64,000 bases of DNA from Sitta carolinensis (lineage: Eukaryota; Chordata; Aves; Passeriformes; Sittidae): contig CM063287.1 in assembly GCA_032173965.1 (NCBI GenBank), positions 7,693,859 to 7,757,858 of the forward strand, in the 5' to 3' direction. Positions 12,821 to 26,657 of this stretch are shown here, one piece after another. Within the stretch, counting starts at the first letter, position 1, and each line of letters starts with the position of its first letter. The position numbers were made by a program, and so were the translations under genes. The notes beneath the pieces were generated by a model. The model saw only the letters and a program-made list of their open reading frames with translations, ran no database searches and was not told the origin of the DNA.

Positions 12821-15800
12821 GAGGTGCCAGAGAGGTCTCAGAAAGTCTCTCAACAATCAAAATAGTCCCTAGGGACAATTATATCCCAAAGAATTCGTAT
12901 GCACTGACAAACCTCTGCTGCACAGGGGGATTTTGTACTGGGTCTAATGACACTCAGGTATCAAAAGCATTGACCCACTTCTGTGGAAGCTGCTACCTCC
13001 AGAGTGCTTCTTCAAACAGAAAAACATCAAGGAAGTATTTCCAGTCCCTGCTTAGGCATTCAGAAACCTTCCTTCCAGTACCAATGATGCTGCTTGGGTT
13101 AGGTTTCACTATCAGGATTACTTTAGACAGAGAAACAAAACTTAGAACACAAAGCTCTCACTAATTATCTTACGAGGTCAGAGTGGAGCACCTCTGGAGC
13201 ACCTCCACTGGAGTCTCGTTTCTCCATGCCCAAGGCAGACCCCTTTGAAGGGGTCACTCACTGCTGTTCCATTTGGCAACCACTGACCATCAGTGCCACG
13301 AGTACCTCAGAAACTCCAAGTCATTCTTGACAAAACCCAACAGCACCATCAAATGGGACTTATGAAAGCTTTTCCAACAAACAAAGCCATTTGTCACTAC
13401 TCTCTCTCCAAGTAGCCAACAGACAAAGCAGCAGGAATTTTGCTTTTGTTTCCTTTCAAAGACGAGTTGCAAGCAAAAGTAAAAGTGTGATGCTTCACTG
13501 GGTTAATCAGGTCAAGAAAGGCAGGAACAACCACGACAGAGCAGAAATGGCACGTTTATTTGCCATGGCCAAAGAGTAAAAGCGAGGCTCAGTGACCCTC
13601 CCTAAGGCAGAAGGGGGACAGGGAAGGGTAACACTGAGCTCAGACCCTGCCCTCAGGTAGAGGTGAGGCACCTGTGGTGAGCTTGGTCTGATTTGCCTCC
13701 CTGGCCAGGTTTAAAACCTGGCAGAACTGATGACAGCCTCTGGTGAGCACTTGGCTCCTGTGCACCCAAAGGAAGAAATATAGTCAGTGCCCACTTCCAT
13801 TTAATTCCCCATCATCTGCTGTGCCCAGGAACTGGCTCTGAGAAGGGTCAGGCCAAGGCAGGTCAAACAGAGCCCAGAGCCCTTCTCTGGATTTACAGTG
13901 AAATCTTTCACACTCATGAAAACCACTATACACTCACTTTTCAACATGTTTTTTTTCCTTCAGAAATTTCTTTTATTCTTTTTCCCTCAGAAATTAGCAT
14001 GCACAAAGTGACTAAGTCTATTAGAGAAAATTGACCTTGGAGTCATTTAGCTAAGGATTTGCCAAAGCCCAAAGGTATTTTTTTATTCTTATAAGCAATG
14101 AGGCATATGGTTGACTTTTCCAAAGGCCATTTCAGAAAGAAAAGTAAATGGCCATTCCTCAAAATGGAAACAAGAGATATTTAAGAACCTTTAGTCCAGA
14201 TCTGGGCAGGAAGATTTCATCATAAGGCTATGCAAAAATGCACAAAATATGAAAATTAACACTTGAGAGATCCTGTGCTGCAGTTCTCAGAGGATGCTAC
14301 CACTCCACCCATACTGCTGAAGTACTGAAAGGTCAGTGTCAACAGATGGGCAAGTGTTTGTTGTCAAGTGGCTTTCATAACTCTGCTCCAAAAGTTCAAC
14401 AGTCTAGCAGAGAAAGTTCTTTATATAAGAGGGGCCCAAAGCCTAACACAGAAGCCTGGAGAAATTTCAGTTTCAATGTAGTGAAGTTTGTAACTCAGAT
14501 TTGAATCCATCGAGGTTGGATTAGATAGTGGGTTCTGAATTTCCACTTTTTATTTTACTTTACCAGAGATCAAATGCTGTCTATAAAACGCTAAGACAGT
14601 GCTTTGGCAAAAGCACAACCCAAAAAAATACAATTGACAGAAATTTAACCAAAACTAAACATTTTTTACCAAATAGCAGAAGAGTTAACAAAGAAAGATA
14701 AAAGGTTCCATAGCCTCAAACCTAAGCAATACCTCTATATTTGACAATCTAGTCTTAGTCGAGAATGTCAGAGCTTCTGTGCACAAGTACAACATAACTA
14801 AGCCAAGTTTAAGGGGAAAAAAAAACCAAAAAAACACAAAAAAAACAAAGAAAAACCCTTTTGTTTCTTCAGCACTATTTTGATGACTTATCTCTGCTTT
14901 GGAAGTCAAGGAAGGCCAAACTTACCTCAAAGAGAGAGTTCAATAGACTTAAATAGTAAAATGCAGAATCTGTGCTTGAAAATAAAACTCAGTATATTTA
15001 ATGGGCAAACTCATTTAACAATTTCATGAGCATGACCACCAGTGAATTTATTTTGTTAGTAGAATAAGTCCTTGGTCTCAAAAAATCCAGTGCTATTTTT
15101 TTTACATGGACATAGAATAATTATCTGTTCTTCAGATATACTACACTGAGCTGATTGCCTGTGGCAGGAGTTGGTGCTGCCAAATGTAAGGGCAACTTTC
15201 CCAGAATTCAAACAGCCCTGGTTAAATAAAGAGGGGCAATAATACCCAGACTAGAGAAGTGCACAGAAGAACAAAGCAGGAAACCACACAAAGAATCCCT
15301 CTGCTCAGGGGAAATCAAGCCCCATTTCTCCACATAAAGATGTTCCATGTATGACATCTCATGTTTCATGGGGACAGTAAGAGCACATTTGTCTTTTTTT
15401 GCCATATACAAAGACTTCTATAACCAGGCTTTGCAACCTGCTTGTCCAGTCAGTAGTCCTTAAGCTCAGAGCCTAGCTGCTGATGTCTTGTCTAACAAAT
15501 AAACTGTGCTGCTCTTTCAGTGCTACACCCAGTCACCATCGGCAAACAGATAATCTTCACAGCTTCAGACTGCGACATTGACCCACCTTGGAAGGCAGAA
15601 AAACCTCCACTTCTGAGCATCAAGCTACAAATAACTACATTTTCTCATGTACTCATGAGAGAGAGTGCCAAAGCACGTTAAAATACTACAAGAAGAAAAA
15701 TCCAAGTATTATGGCTCTCCACAACTGAAACATTCACATGACATGGAATGTTCCAGGCATGACTGGTTCAACAAACATTTTGCTAAACATTACCAAAAGT

Positions 15801-18496
15801 ATTAAAAATGCACTGGGATAACAAAAAAAAAGCACACCAGTTCCTATGGAACATCATTTTCTGCTTTTACAGACATTTCTTCACCAGAAAATAACACTGT
15901 GTTAAAGCTCAGTTACCTGTGGAAATAGAGTCAGCCACAGCAAGTTTTATTTGCTAGGGTTTTTTAAATATTTAATTTGAAAGAATGGAATATTATGACC
16001 CTGCTAAACACAGCACCTTTTGATGAAGGAGAACTTTTTTTTTCCCGGAAGATAAGTAAATTTGGAGTTAAAGAAGCTAAAAACTAAGTGCTGTAAATGA
16101 ATTTGATTTGCATATCTGTTGGGTAATCTTGAACTCCCGAAAGTTTCCAAGACATGCTGTTCATCTGAAAACTAAAACCTTCTCATTTAAAACATTATTT
16201 TTTATTACAGATTCATTTCAGCAACCAATTTCTGTTGAAAACAGAACCAGGCCTGTTTGTTGACCTGAGGAGCAATTCTCATGCACAAGATTCAGCGTGG
16301 CAAACTTAACTCATTTCATCCCATTTCCACTGGAAAAATTACTTGGGTTTTTCAGGAGTCACTTCCCCTGCTCTGTGTTCATGATGCAGTCACTTGTAAG
16401 CAACTCGGGATTAACTTTCTTTGACTCAAGAAGCTCGTTAGGTGCTGGCATTACAGTTTTCTTTGAGTTGCTAATCTGGTGATGCTAATTAAGGTTTCCA
16501 AAGACTGTTGCAATATTCTAATTACAGCAGCTACACGTCCTTTAAATCCATTTACTGTAGAACAAAGTGGGGTTTGCGATCTGTGTTTCTTGGCACTACA
16601 CTCACAGCAGTATGCTACCTCTTTCCCGTGTCAGGATTACTTTAAAATTCCAACCATTAGACAGACAAAAGAGGATGAATTGAAGAGGCCAGTGGATATT
16701 GAATATCAGGGTTATTTTAACTAACCCTGCCCCTGGAAAAAGCATTCCTGCAATTATGCATCAAGTTACTGTACCCATTACAGGCACCCCCTGAACCCCA
16801 AATGCTCCTGTGATGACAGAATAATTTCCTCCCACCTACATCCTCCTCCTCTAGACCCAGTCCCAGAATGCCTCCTGGTCCTTGGGTCATTACTCATGGC
16901 AAAAATAAATTGGCCTTTCCTGGACCTCTCCAGCAGTTCAAAGTCACATATCTCAATCACAAAAATTTGCAATGCAGAGTCAGTGTTCTGCTCAGACAGC
17001 TGGGTGCATGTACATTGCCTAGGAGATACAGCTTTGAGGAACAAAGCATTCTTTCTTTTCTGAGATTTTATTAAAACATTTCATTTTGCAATTTCTAGCT
17101 AAACATAATGCTCCTGATCTAATATATTCCAAAGCCTCTGGTTTTCTTGCCCACAGTGCTGAAAAGTAGCAGGTTCTTAGTTAATGGTATGTGATTTGGT
17201 TTCAGCTCATGGACTTTTAACCATCTCCTTCATATCTTTTGCAATCATTTCTAATCAGGCAGAATTCATATGGCTTCATGTTCACTTTACCTATTTTTGC
17301 CAAATATGCCTTGTTCTCAGCACAGGGAGCAACAAGGGAGCAGCAGAGCACAGACAGGACAGGGAACTTCACTCCCTTTTTTCCATCACTGTAAGTCTGC
17401 ATGACCCACTTCAACTCACAGACCTACAGAACAATTCTGCAGCTCTTGCCACTACAAACTGGGTTAAAAAAGAAAACTCTCAGGGGAGCCAGCTGAAAAC
17501 CTGAAGAAAACACCCCACACATCCAGTGTGTTCAAAACAATTTGTTTTCATTTTAGCTACCCAATCACAAATTCACTTATATTTTAAAGTGGAAAGCTCT
17601 CTTGAGGTCCAAAAGCTTCCTTTCCATATGTGTTAGAACTAAAATAAAATCCACTACAGTGTGAAAAGGAAAATGAAATGCAGTGCAAAGTGTATGGCTG
17701 GTGACACACCAAAGGGCTGGAAACTAGCATTTGAAAAGTTTATTTAGCAGTGCTGAAAAGTGGAGGCAAGATAAGTTTGCAGAGCATCAAAGCTTCATTT
17801 ACTACCAAATAAAATTATTACCTGGCACAGAGCTGTGAGTAAAGGATCAGGTGAAGTTGTAGCAAGGTATTCCTTTTTACAGGGCAATAAACTCATCTCA
17901 TTAATTAATGGCAGAACAAAAGGTAAATTGTTCCTAATCCTCTAATGAAGAGCTGTCAGAGGGGAAAAAAGGTGTAAAACTCAATTGCAGTATTGTGGCC
18001 CCCCCCACACTCCTCAGCACAGAACAAGGGACTCACAGAGAGCACTCCTAAATGTCAAAGCTATTCAAATACCATATAAAGCTAAGTATAAACAAAGCCA
18101 GGTTAGTCAGGTGGCTACTCTGTGAATCTACTGACACTTGTCTTTTAATGCTTCTCTTAATTCCCTCATTTACAGTATTTTCAACCATGCTGTTTGGAGA
18201 AAGATGAAAAAGAATAAAGAAAGGGGGAAACCATGCAAAACAAGAAAGTCCTCAGCATTATTTCTACCCCACAATTAATATTGATTGCTTTCTGATTTTC
18301 ACAGGAATTTGTCAGAATCCTGGCAGTGCAAGATTGATTTCTGTACTTCTGGGAATGGTAGGTTATCAATATAATTGCTACCATCAGTGCATTTTTTACA
18401 ATCCTTCCCAACATTTCTGCTCCAGGGGCAAATCAGTGCCACACTGACTACTTCCTCACCTGAAACAGCTACCAAGGTATGGGCATTTTATTTTTA

Positions 18497-18517
18497 CCCA
18501 CCCCCCCACACCCCCCC
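18497..18517 (-). other. C-rich tract; G-quadruplex potential on the minus strand
   Basis: CCC at 18497-18499, C7 at 18501-18507 and C7 at 18511-18517 are separated by A and ACA. On the minus strand this gives at least four G3 runs with short loops. It lies in intergenic sequence. Confidence 0.6.
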
Positions 18518-21500
18518 AACAGCAAAGGCAACATCTACTCCAGCCCCAAAGTACCATTTTTCTGTTATTACCAGACACTAAGGAAGTATTAGCCACAAGC
18601 CTAAAATTCAAAGTATCTTTCTGGCACTTATTTCTGCAGGTGCTTTTTTTTCCAGATAGCAATTCTGTATGCAGAAAAATGGAACCTTTACAATTGTTGT
18701 ACCTCCTTTGGGAGCACAGGGAATTTAGGGAGCCTTAAAGCTTATGCTGCATTACTGCACTTCACAGGTAAATAATAAAGTAGCAGAGTCAGACTGGTGC
18801 TGATCACGCAGACAAACCAAGCATGCTTTGCAATCAAACCCTGGAGGTGCTAAGCAGCTCCAGGCCAAGAGGAGATCATCACCTTTCTGCATCAGCCTAC
18901 CAACATGTGCTCAATCCCCCTTCAACTCAGGCCTCTGAGCAGGGATCAGATCTTCATCACCACCCTTACATACACGTGGCACCCAGATTTTCAACATCCT
19001 CAGTGCATTGTGAGAGGAGAAAGCATTCTGCAGGAGCAAGAGCAGTCATCCACACATGAGCCAAATCCAAAGCAGCTTCCTAAGGCCAAGCCAAGTTATT
19101 TATGACCTTTTCTCCAACTCCCCACCAAGAGAAAAGCATGCCATGAGGGCTAATCAGGGACCTATTGAAGTCACTGGGCTTTGGAGAAGGCTTTTAGCTC
19201 CAACCATCACAGCTTACATGTGGCTTCCCTATACCCAGAGAGGTGCCTTGGAAGCATCATGCCCCACAGTAACAAAAGCCTCAAACTCCCACTTCAATTG
19301 AGCTTTGATTCACCTCTCAAGTGTTAAAGGATTTAGGATCTCCATTGAGAAGTAATAGCAGGAGCTTTACTTCTGTGGTATCCAAGCCTTCATAGTAGTA
19401 CAACCTCAGAAAAACAGCAGGTCAAAAACTTTCCCCCAAAAATAAATAAAAAAGAGTTGCTGTTCTTTCCCTTTTCAATCTGAGGACTAAAGCAGAAGCA
19501 TTCTGTGAGAAAATATCAGTTGGAGAACAAAGTATTCCCCAAGCCAGAATTCTAAATGGAGACCAGTGCTTACCCACCTCTAAAAATGTCAGGACATACA
19601 GCTGAGTAGAACATGACTTAAACCCCAGCCTTTGCCAAAAAGGCACTTGCCAGTAATGTGGCATCTTTATCCCTGGGATGCTCTAAACTCCAGCACGGTT
19701 TCTGGAGTCCACCCTCAGAACTTTGAAAGTTCACGTGCTTAATCTCAATTTCAGAGAATTCAAACAAACGAGGGTGAAAAGTCCATATATTTCTTTTGGT
19801 TTCGTGGGAGTTTGCTTTCAAGCCAAGCCCAGCTCTATAATTCTGACATTTCTCTGCTTTCCTCAGAGGCTTTCAGGCTCCTCCAGCAGCCCCATCCATG
19901 CATAGCTACAGCCTGGGGAACAGCAGGTTAGGAATTCTTTGGGTGATAATGGGACTGGCAGCAACAACTCCCTTACTGTGGTGAGCAGGAACTCACAAAG
20001 CCTCTGATAAAACCCTGCTTCATTCTGTGAGGAACAGGCTTGCTGTACATCTCTGCAACATGTACAAAGGTCGCCTGAGCCAACTCAGATAATACAGTTT
20101 GCTGGCAGCCTTGGAGACAGGCTGAGCTGAGGCTGGACAAAACACCAAGGCACTGTCCCAAGGTGCACATCAGCCCCTAAGCTTTCCTGTCGACATGTAA
20201 CCACAAATAATTCACCAAGAGTCCAGCAGAGATGCCATTTGCAAGGAGGAAGCTCCTTTGGGTGTTGGAGGCTGGAGAACAGAACTCCCAGCAGCATTTC
20301 AGCCCGCAGAGACCTCTGCACCCAAAAACTGATTTGGCAGCAGCTGTGGTATTACAAGGTCAGGCACAAATTCTGTTTTACTGAACCCCTGGCCCATCAA
20401 ACATCCATTTACAATGGATAAATACGTGCAGCACAAACAAGTCAGAGGGATTACCAGGATTAGCCACAGCCTCCTCTGCTGCTGCCAATGTTTCAGGCAA
20501 TCCCTCGTATACAGCAAGGGCAGCACATCACAAATGCACAGTACCTATAAACTAAATCCACTTGATGAACCAATGCACTCATTGTGAAATGTCAAAGACA
20601 TTTGTAAAAAAGGTTTTGATATCTGCTCCTTCCTGCCCCTTGCCAAAAGGACAATATTGGAAACAGTGCATGCCTATGAACAGCATCTTAAGATCAGCCA
20701 CTGCCAGGTCCAGCTCCATGCTGGAGCTGACAAACCAATTCCAGCATGTGAATATCTTCCAAGTGAAGCCTTGAATATGTTAAGTTACTCCTGTTGGCTC
20801 TCCAAAACACCAGAGGCCAAATCACTTTGGAAAAGCTTACAGGACCATCTAGTTATTACATCTAGTTTCTGCTGTCTGGAGGACACTGAGGGTTGGAGAG
20901 CCCTGTGCTACCCTTTGGCAGTTGATGTTTCACACCACAAACCACAGGAGCATCCCTCTCTAGGATGGAGAGGAAACACCAGAGGCTGCTACCAGCACTG
21001 GAGGTTACCTTCAAACCAAACAGATTTTGGGGGTTGAATTTTTTTGTTTTGTTTGGAATTTTTCACCTTGTTGTTTTTTGGGTTTGTGCGTGTTTCTTTG
21101 TTTGGGGTTTTTTGACTTGGAGAACTTGCCAAGTTTTGCTCCAATCCATTACAATGTGAACACATAACTCAGGTAAGCATCTCATAATATTTGGGGTGAC
21201 TTTGGGTATTTCTGTAACAAGTGACTGTGATCAATTAGAAAGAGGTGCCTGTTCCTGAAAACTAGAGGGGTTTATCTTCCATAAAATAAAATAAATGCTC
21301 TTCTATAATATATAGACATGGACACACATATCCACACGCACCCACCATGTATTTAACAAATAATGCCTCATTTATTAACACTCCACAGTAGTTAGGCTTG
21401 TCTAGTGAAGCATTAATATAACATTTCTCAAACAAAGTTCCTGTTCTGCTTGATTTATTTGGTAAATGTTTGGTAATCTATCTTGATACACTCCTGTCTG

Positions 21501-23467
21501 TCAGGGGCTGCTGCCTCACTCATGGTTTTGCTAGCAAGGCAGGCAGCAGCACTTCTTCCTTAACTATATATGAGAACAGTTGCACTGATTTCAAAACTGA
21601 AGTGAAATATGAATAATTAGAACTACAATGAAGTATTTATGGCCAGCATTTAACAGTACATAAAGAAATAGCAATGCTTCACATGAACTAGAAATATTGT
21701 CAGTCTGTCTCCTACACTAAGGATGAGTACAAGGTTTTCACCAAGGATTTAATACTGCAAAAATCGCAGAATAACTTGCATGGCAACATATAGCTTAATG
21801 TTTAAATTTCATTTCTGCTGTAGGTACCTCTTGGGGTCAATTTTTTGAGTATTTTTTTTCTGCTAATAATTTTAGATTTTACATTCTAAGTTAATTTTGT
21901 GTCTTCATCCATTTTACTGTAAATGAATAATAACTAATTTGATAGATGTGTAAAATGACTTGCCAAGGATATTTTCAAAGGAAAGACTTCATTAGATTCC
22001 CTTGGTGGGGTTAGCTGTACATTTTCCACATGTCTATATATGGTTTGTTTTCTCAAGGAAATTATAAAAAAACTATTGCCTTCTTTTTTCCTGTGAAAAC
22101 CACAAAAAGGCTCTACATTCCTCTAAATTAACAAACCTCTACCACATTTCACCATTGCAAGATCAGAGTCAAAAACAATCCACAAGGACTACCTGTGTAG
22201 TCACATACACAAAGGTCCTGACACAGGACCCCATTCAAAACCTGCCAGTGACACAATATTCATGGTGTTTCAGGAAGCTTCTGGAGTAGATACTCTTTTT
22301 AACGGTCATTTCTAGTACCCCAGGTGTGCAACTGGTGCCACCCAGTCCGATATCAAAGCCTTTGTTCCTGACCAGACAAAACCGCCTTCAATTAAAGGAG
22401 CAATGCCCAAGGCAAACCATAATACCTAGAGAAAGAGAGCAGCCCCCGTGCTGCTAGGGTTGGCCAATGGACAGGGCACAGACAGAGCTCTCACAGTGAC
22501 ACTTGTCACTGAACACTTCTTAACAACAGGCAAAAGCTCCCCAAAAGCAGCCAAGTCCCCCTGAGCAAACCTGAGATACAAATCCAGGCATTTCAGCACA
22601 CTGGGGTTTTGGGTGGATTAACAAAGCCAGATGCAGAAAGAGAAGTTCTTTCACTTGTTTTTTTTTTCATGCTGTAACTTCAAACAAGACCAAATATTAG
22701 AGAACAAGAACTACTGAGACAAGTTCTGGACAAGCACAGATGCCACTGCACAGGGAGGGGTGGCAGGACAGTGCACAGTTATGAGCACCACAGCTGCCAC
22801 ACTGGCACAGGGCTGCACAGCTCCAGCCAGGACCACCAGGTGTTCCCCCAAAGACCATCTGCACGAGGAGGACACACCTCTGAACAGCTATGAGAACGTG
22901 GCAAAGGTAAAACAAAGGTACCTGCAACAGTGTGAATGAAGGGAGGGAGCTGGGTGGAGAGGTGAAATTAGCTTTGACACTAATGCAAGCTGCTGTTCTT
23001 CCCCAGCACGAGTCCTCTCTCCAAAGAGCAAGGCATTGCTTAGCTACTACACCTGGACTTTGCACATCTCCTAATACTCCACTGCCATCTGCTACTAGAA
23101 TTTCAGTGTAAGAGTTCCTAATTGGCCTCCAAGTGCTGCAAATGGTAGTTTTCGACACATAACTTACTAGCACAATCTCTTAACAACCAAACTGCAGTTG
23201 CTATTTAAGTTTGCATGTGTTGGGAGCAAATTGAAGCTAAGATATGAAGCCAGGGCTTGTGGATTTAAGAAACAGGATTTGTGGTACTCAAAAGCTAGGA
23301 CTGTGCATGGCATGCTGCTGAGCATAGGCTGTGTGGAGCACATTCTCAGGGTTTTTACCCCTGTCCAGGCGGGGCACAGTCCTTGAGCCCCTGCTTTTTG
23401 AGAAGAATAGTACAGTTTCCTCTGGATTCTCAAACAGCTTGCCCTTCAGAGATACAAGTGCTCTGAT

Positions 23468-23469
<2 letters not shown>

Positions 23470-23500
<31 letters not shown>
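23470..23500 (+). repeat. A31 homopolymer
   Basis: Thirty-one A on plus between CTCTGATGC and TAGGGATG. No direct repeat or retroposon body was recognised next to it. Confidence 0.95.
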
Positions 23501-23502
<2 letters not shown>

Positions 23503-26459
23503 GGGATGATTTTTTCAGAGGAGTTTTAGAGCTCTAGACAATTTGCCTTTCTTTTAGAGGAAAGACAAGTCTCCTGGCTGGAAGCCAAGGTCATTGCTAA
23601 TCAAAGAACAAGACATAGAACATTTGGAGAGGGGCTTACTTTTCAGAGTCAACACCTCTTGGCATGTGGAAATAAACAAATAGGGATTTCATTTGACATC
23701 TGCACATTTTAGTGAGGAGAAAAAAGAGACCCTTTTTCTCTAAGGGGCAATAGATGCCCAATACCTTTTTCATCTGTGCAAGACAGCTCCAGATGAGGTG
23801 TCTTGCTGCACAGGGATGCAGATGGGGATGTATTCTGGAGATCACACTTCCCCAGCACATTTCCACACAGAAATGTAACTGCTGGTTAGCCCCAGGCCAT
23901 GGGGGAAGCACCCCCTGCCCAGCACTTACACTGTGTTCCCCCACGTTTTAAATAAACTGTGAGCATGTGCACACAGGCAGTCACAAGCACAGGGGAAAGA
24001 CAAACCCTGCTTGCTGACCACTTTTGGGAAAGAGGTTCCCCATGAACTCAGTATGAAACAGTCCCGTATTTTCCATCCAGAGACATCCACATAATATTAG
24101 TAAGCACTGGAAAAGTAGAGCAGAAGAGGTGAATAGACATTAAGATTTTGGGAAAGTTTGAAGTGTAGGCTTTTTTCTCAGTGAAATAAGGTCAGTGTTT
24201 GGAAGGGACAGATCTCAGGGCTGGGCACCTTGAAACAAGAGTGGTTCTTCTCATTTCCGCTTAACCTTGAGATCATAATTGCTAAAGCAGCATCACCGTG
24301 TTTCTGTTGGTAATTGGCAGTCACTGAGCTGAAGATTAAGCTAGCATGAAGACTGAATTACTGCTCAAGTCTTATAATAAATTGGAAAAAACAGCTAACT
24401 GGCCTATATTACTGCATAAGAACTAAAGGTTAAAAATGGCAGCTTCCGCTCTGGGTTCGTAAGTTACCTGATGCACTGAAAATAGGATGAGTGTTAGGTT
24501 TAGCACGACAGCCTACAGCAAAGACAAAGACCTTTCCCAACTACACTAAAACAGGAGCTCTGACTTTTTTTTTTTTTTCTGTATTTTAAGCGTTGCATAA
24601 AAGATGCAGTGCATAATGAAAGGGTGGTAGGACATTTTGCATGGACTTCCTTGCTAGTTTTGCAGTTTTCTCAGGACTATTTCATGGCAGTGGAAACTGA
24701 AGTTTTTGTAGTTACATAACTCCAGGAGTAGAAGGACTAGGCCAAGACAATGGGATATATTTTGTGGAATTGAGAGCACCTCAGACAGTTTTCCTCACAT
24801 GGAGTTAAGCCAGCAGTCACCACACTAAAACCAAGAAAGCTGCTTGAGTAAGACTAAAAGGCTTCATCAGCTCCCTACTCAAACGTGCTTGTAGTTGCAA
24901 GCTGTAATCTACCACAAATAGCCACATTTAGAGAATGCAATTACATGGAACAAAGCTGATGACTCTTTCAGTGCACAGAGATCATTAGAAAATGGTAACC
25001 AGTTGCAACCTATTATTTCTTCACACCAGAGAAATAAATTGATTGTGCGTCAGCTGATTTTCCGTCACGTGTTAGTGGAGGTGCACTTATAAAAACTACT
25101 CAAGCCTGCCAGCTCTAGCCCTGATGTTCACAGAGCAGGCATTCAAAGGGAAGATAAGTTGGTTTGAGGATGCCAAGGAGGCCACAAGGACTCAATTTGC
25201 TACTGCAGACAGCAATACCCAGCTCAGGTGAATACAAATTACAGCATCGTTGGAGCTGCACCAGCTTGCCCCAGAAAGCAGATTACTGTCCAGAGAAAGG
25301 GCTGACAAATGTTTTAACGTCCTATTTGTGCATTAAGGCCTAATAAGACAGTTTCTAAATGAGACTATGCTTGGTACACGTTCACTTTTTGTTTTCCTTT
25401 TTCAGCAAAAAAAATATGGTTAACACTGAAGGACCTCCTGGCCATTTTTTGGGCAGTCAGTCTCTCACTGCAAAGTGAAGTCAGAGCTCACAACAAATGC
25501 TGTGTCAGGTGACTCTCTAGCTCTTTTCCTTTTTAATAATTAACCTGAGATGTTCATTATGCATTCATCTCACCCAACAGAGGAGAGCCTAAAGAAGCTT
25601 GGACTCATTGAGAAGGCTTTCTGTGCAAAGGTTGATGGTGACATCACTGTGGGTTTCCAGGGTAACCAGAAAAAGTTCAGGCTCCAAGTTTTACAGCATC
25701 CCAAAAGAGTGTGCTTAGGTAAATTCCCAAACCATAAGCTGTAGTAACTAAAATCTGAGTTATTTACTGCTATTATTCAGTCATCTGCTCCATTTCCTAA
25801 GAAGCAGCTATTGAATCTATTGCAGTCCAAAACGACTCCACTGTCTTTTGCCACGTAGTTTAGCTGCCCTCAGTGATGAAGAGCTTTTGTCATTCGGAAG
25901 GAAGATTCATTGAAAGCAAAGATTTTGCTGCAGAAAGCATTCCAGCAAAAGTTGCTTTTATTTCAGTTCTATTGTTAACTCTAAGTACGGGAAAAAACTA
26001 ATATCCTTTGTAAAATTTTCCCAAAAATTTTCATTCTAAGAAAACTGGATTTGCTCCCCATTTTAACTGAGGATCAGGAGGAAAGTCTTCCAGTAGTGAT
26101 AGAACTCACTCACTCACCTTATCCCCAGACAAACTCCACAGAGACACCATTTATTTTAAAAATTCTTCACTGAACTCGTAAAAGTTTAGAAAAATTTTTA
26201 ACCACGAATTGAAATATCAAGGTGTTCACATAGAATAGAAACAAACCAAGTCAAGGAAACCAAACCGCCCTCAGTATTTCACTTTAAAATTAAAACACCA
26301 AAAAAACCTCCCAAGCTCACAACGAAAAAAAGCCAAAATTTTGCCTTTAAATTACGATAAATGTTACCCCTGAAAATCAGCCTTCTGATTTGTTTTAGTA
26401 TAGTGGAGGTTAGTTCTCATGAATTGTAAGATAAACAAGAATCATTTTACATTCCTTTG

Positions 26460-26657
26460 TAAAAAATATCACCTGATGAACTTCTCAAGTGACCAGTGAA
26501 GATGGAGAGGTGGTAACCTCTCTGTCCAATCTCTGATCACTGTCCAGAAACTTATATATACGAGGTCAACAATAAACTAGAATCTTCTTCCTTTCTTCTT
26601 CTCTGCCTGAACACCTGTTGTGTGTGTTACTGTGTGTTTCTATCTGGCTCACAGTAA
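26460..26657 (+). mobile_element. LTR fragment (3' part) of an endogenous retrovirus
   Basis: It contains, in the usual LTR order, CCAATCTCTGATCACTGTCC, a TATA-like box (TTATATATA at 26552-26560), AATAAA at 26571-26576, then TCTTCTTCCTTTCTTCTTCT and a T/G-rich tail ending GGCTCACAGTAACA. This arrangement resembles the end of songbird ERV LTRs. No retroviral coding sequence is adjacent. The 5' boundary is not certain. Confidence 0.6.

Larger units (their letters stand above)
12821..26459. other. Intergenic sequence, no gene seen
   Basis: About 13.6 kb between the two LTR fragments. It contains the C-rich tract at 18497-18517, a T/G-rich low-complexity patch near 21025-21120 and the A31 tract at 23470-23500. 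Open frames (longest 158 codons, minus strand, 23173-22697) show no domain. An octamer-type ATTTGCAT occurs near 16107. I found nothing else to support. Confidence 0.7.

Noticed and set aside
13184..13212. Direct repeat of TGGAGCACCTC with a small hairpin
   Set aside because: Only two 11-base units; likely slippage, with no wider structure.
14461..14530. Possible second CR1 end (ATCGAGGTTGGATTAGATAG)
   Set aside because: Only about 20 bases resemble the CR1 3' end and the surroundings do not continue the match.
22697..23173. 158-codon minus-strand open frame, Cys-rich near its end
   Set aside because: Cys and Trp richness comes from TGC/TGG-rich repetitive composition; no cysteine spacing typical of a known secreted family, no start context or splice partner.
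25550..25744. Open frame after an acceptor-like CACCCAACAG, reading EESLKKLGLIEKAFCAKVDG
   Set aside because: It looks mildly protein-like but is short, has no donor with a partner exon, and no family is recognised.
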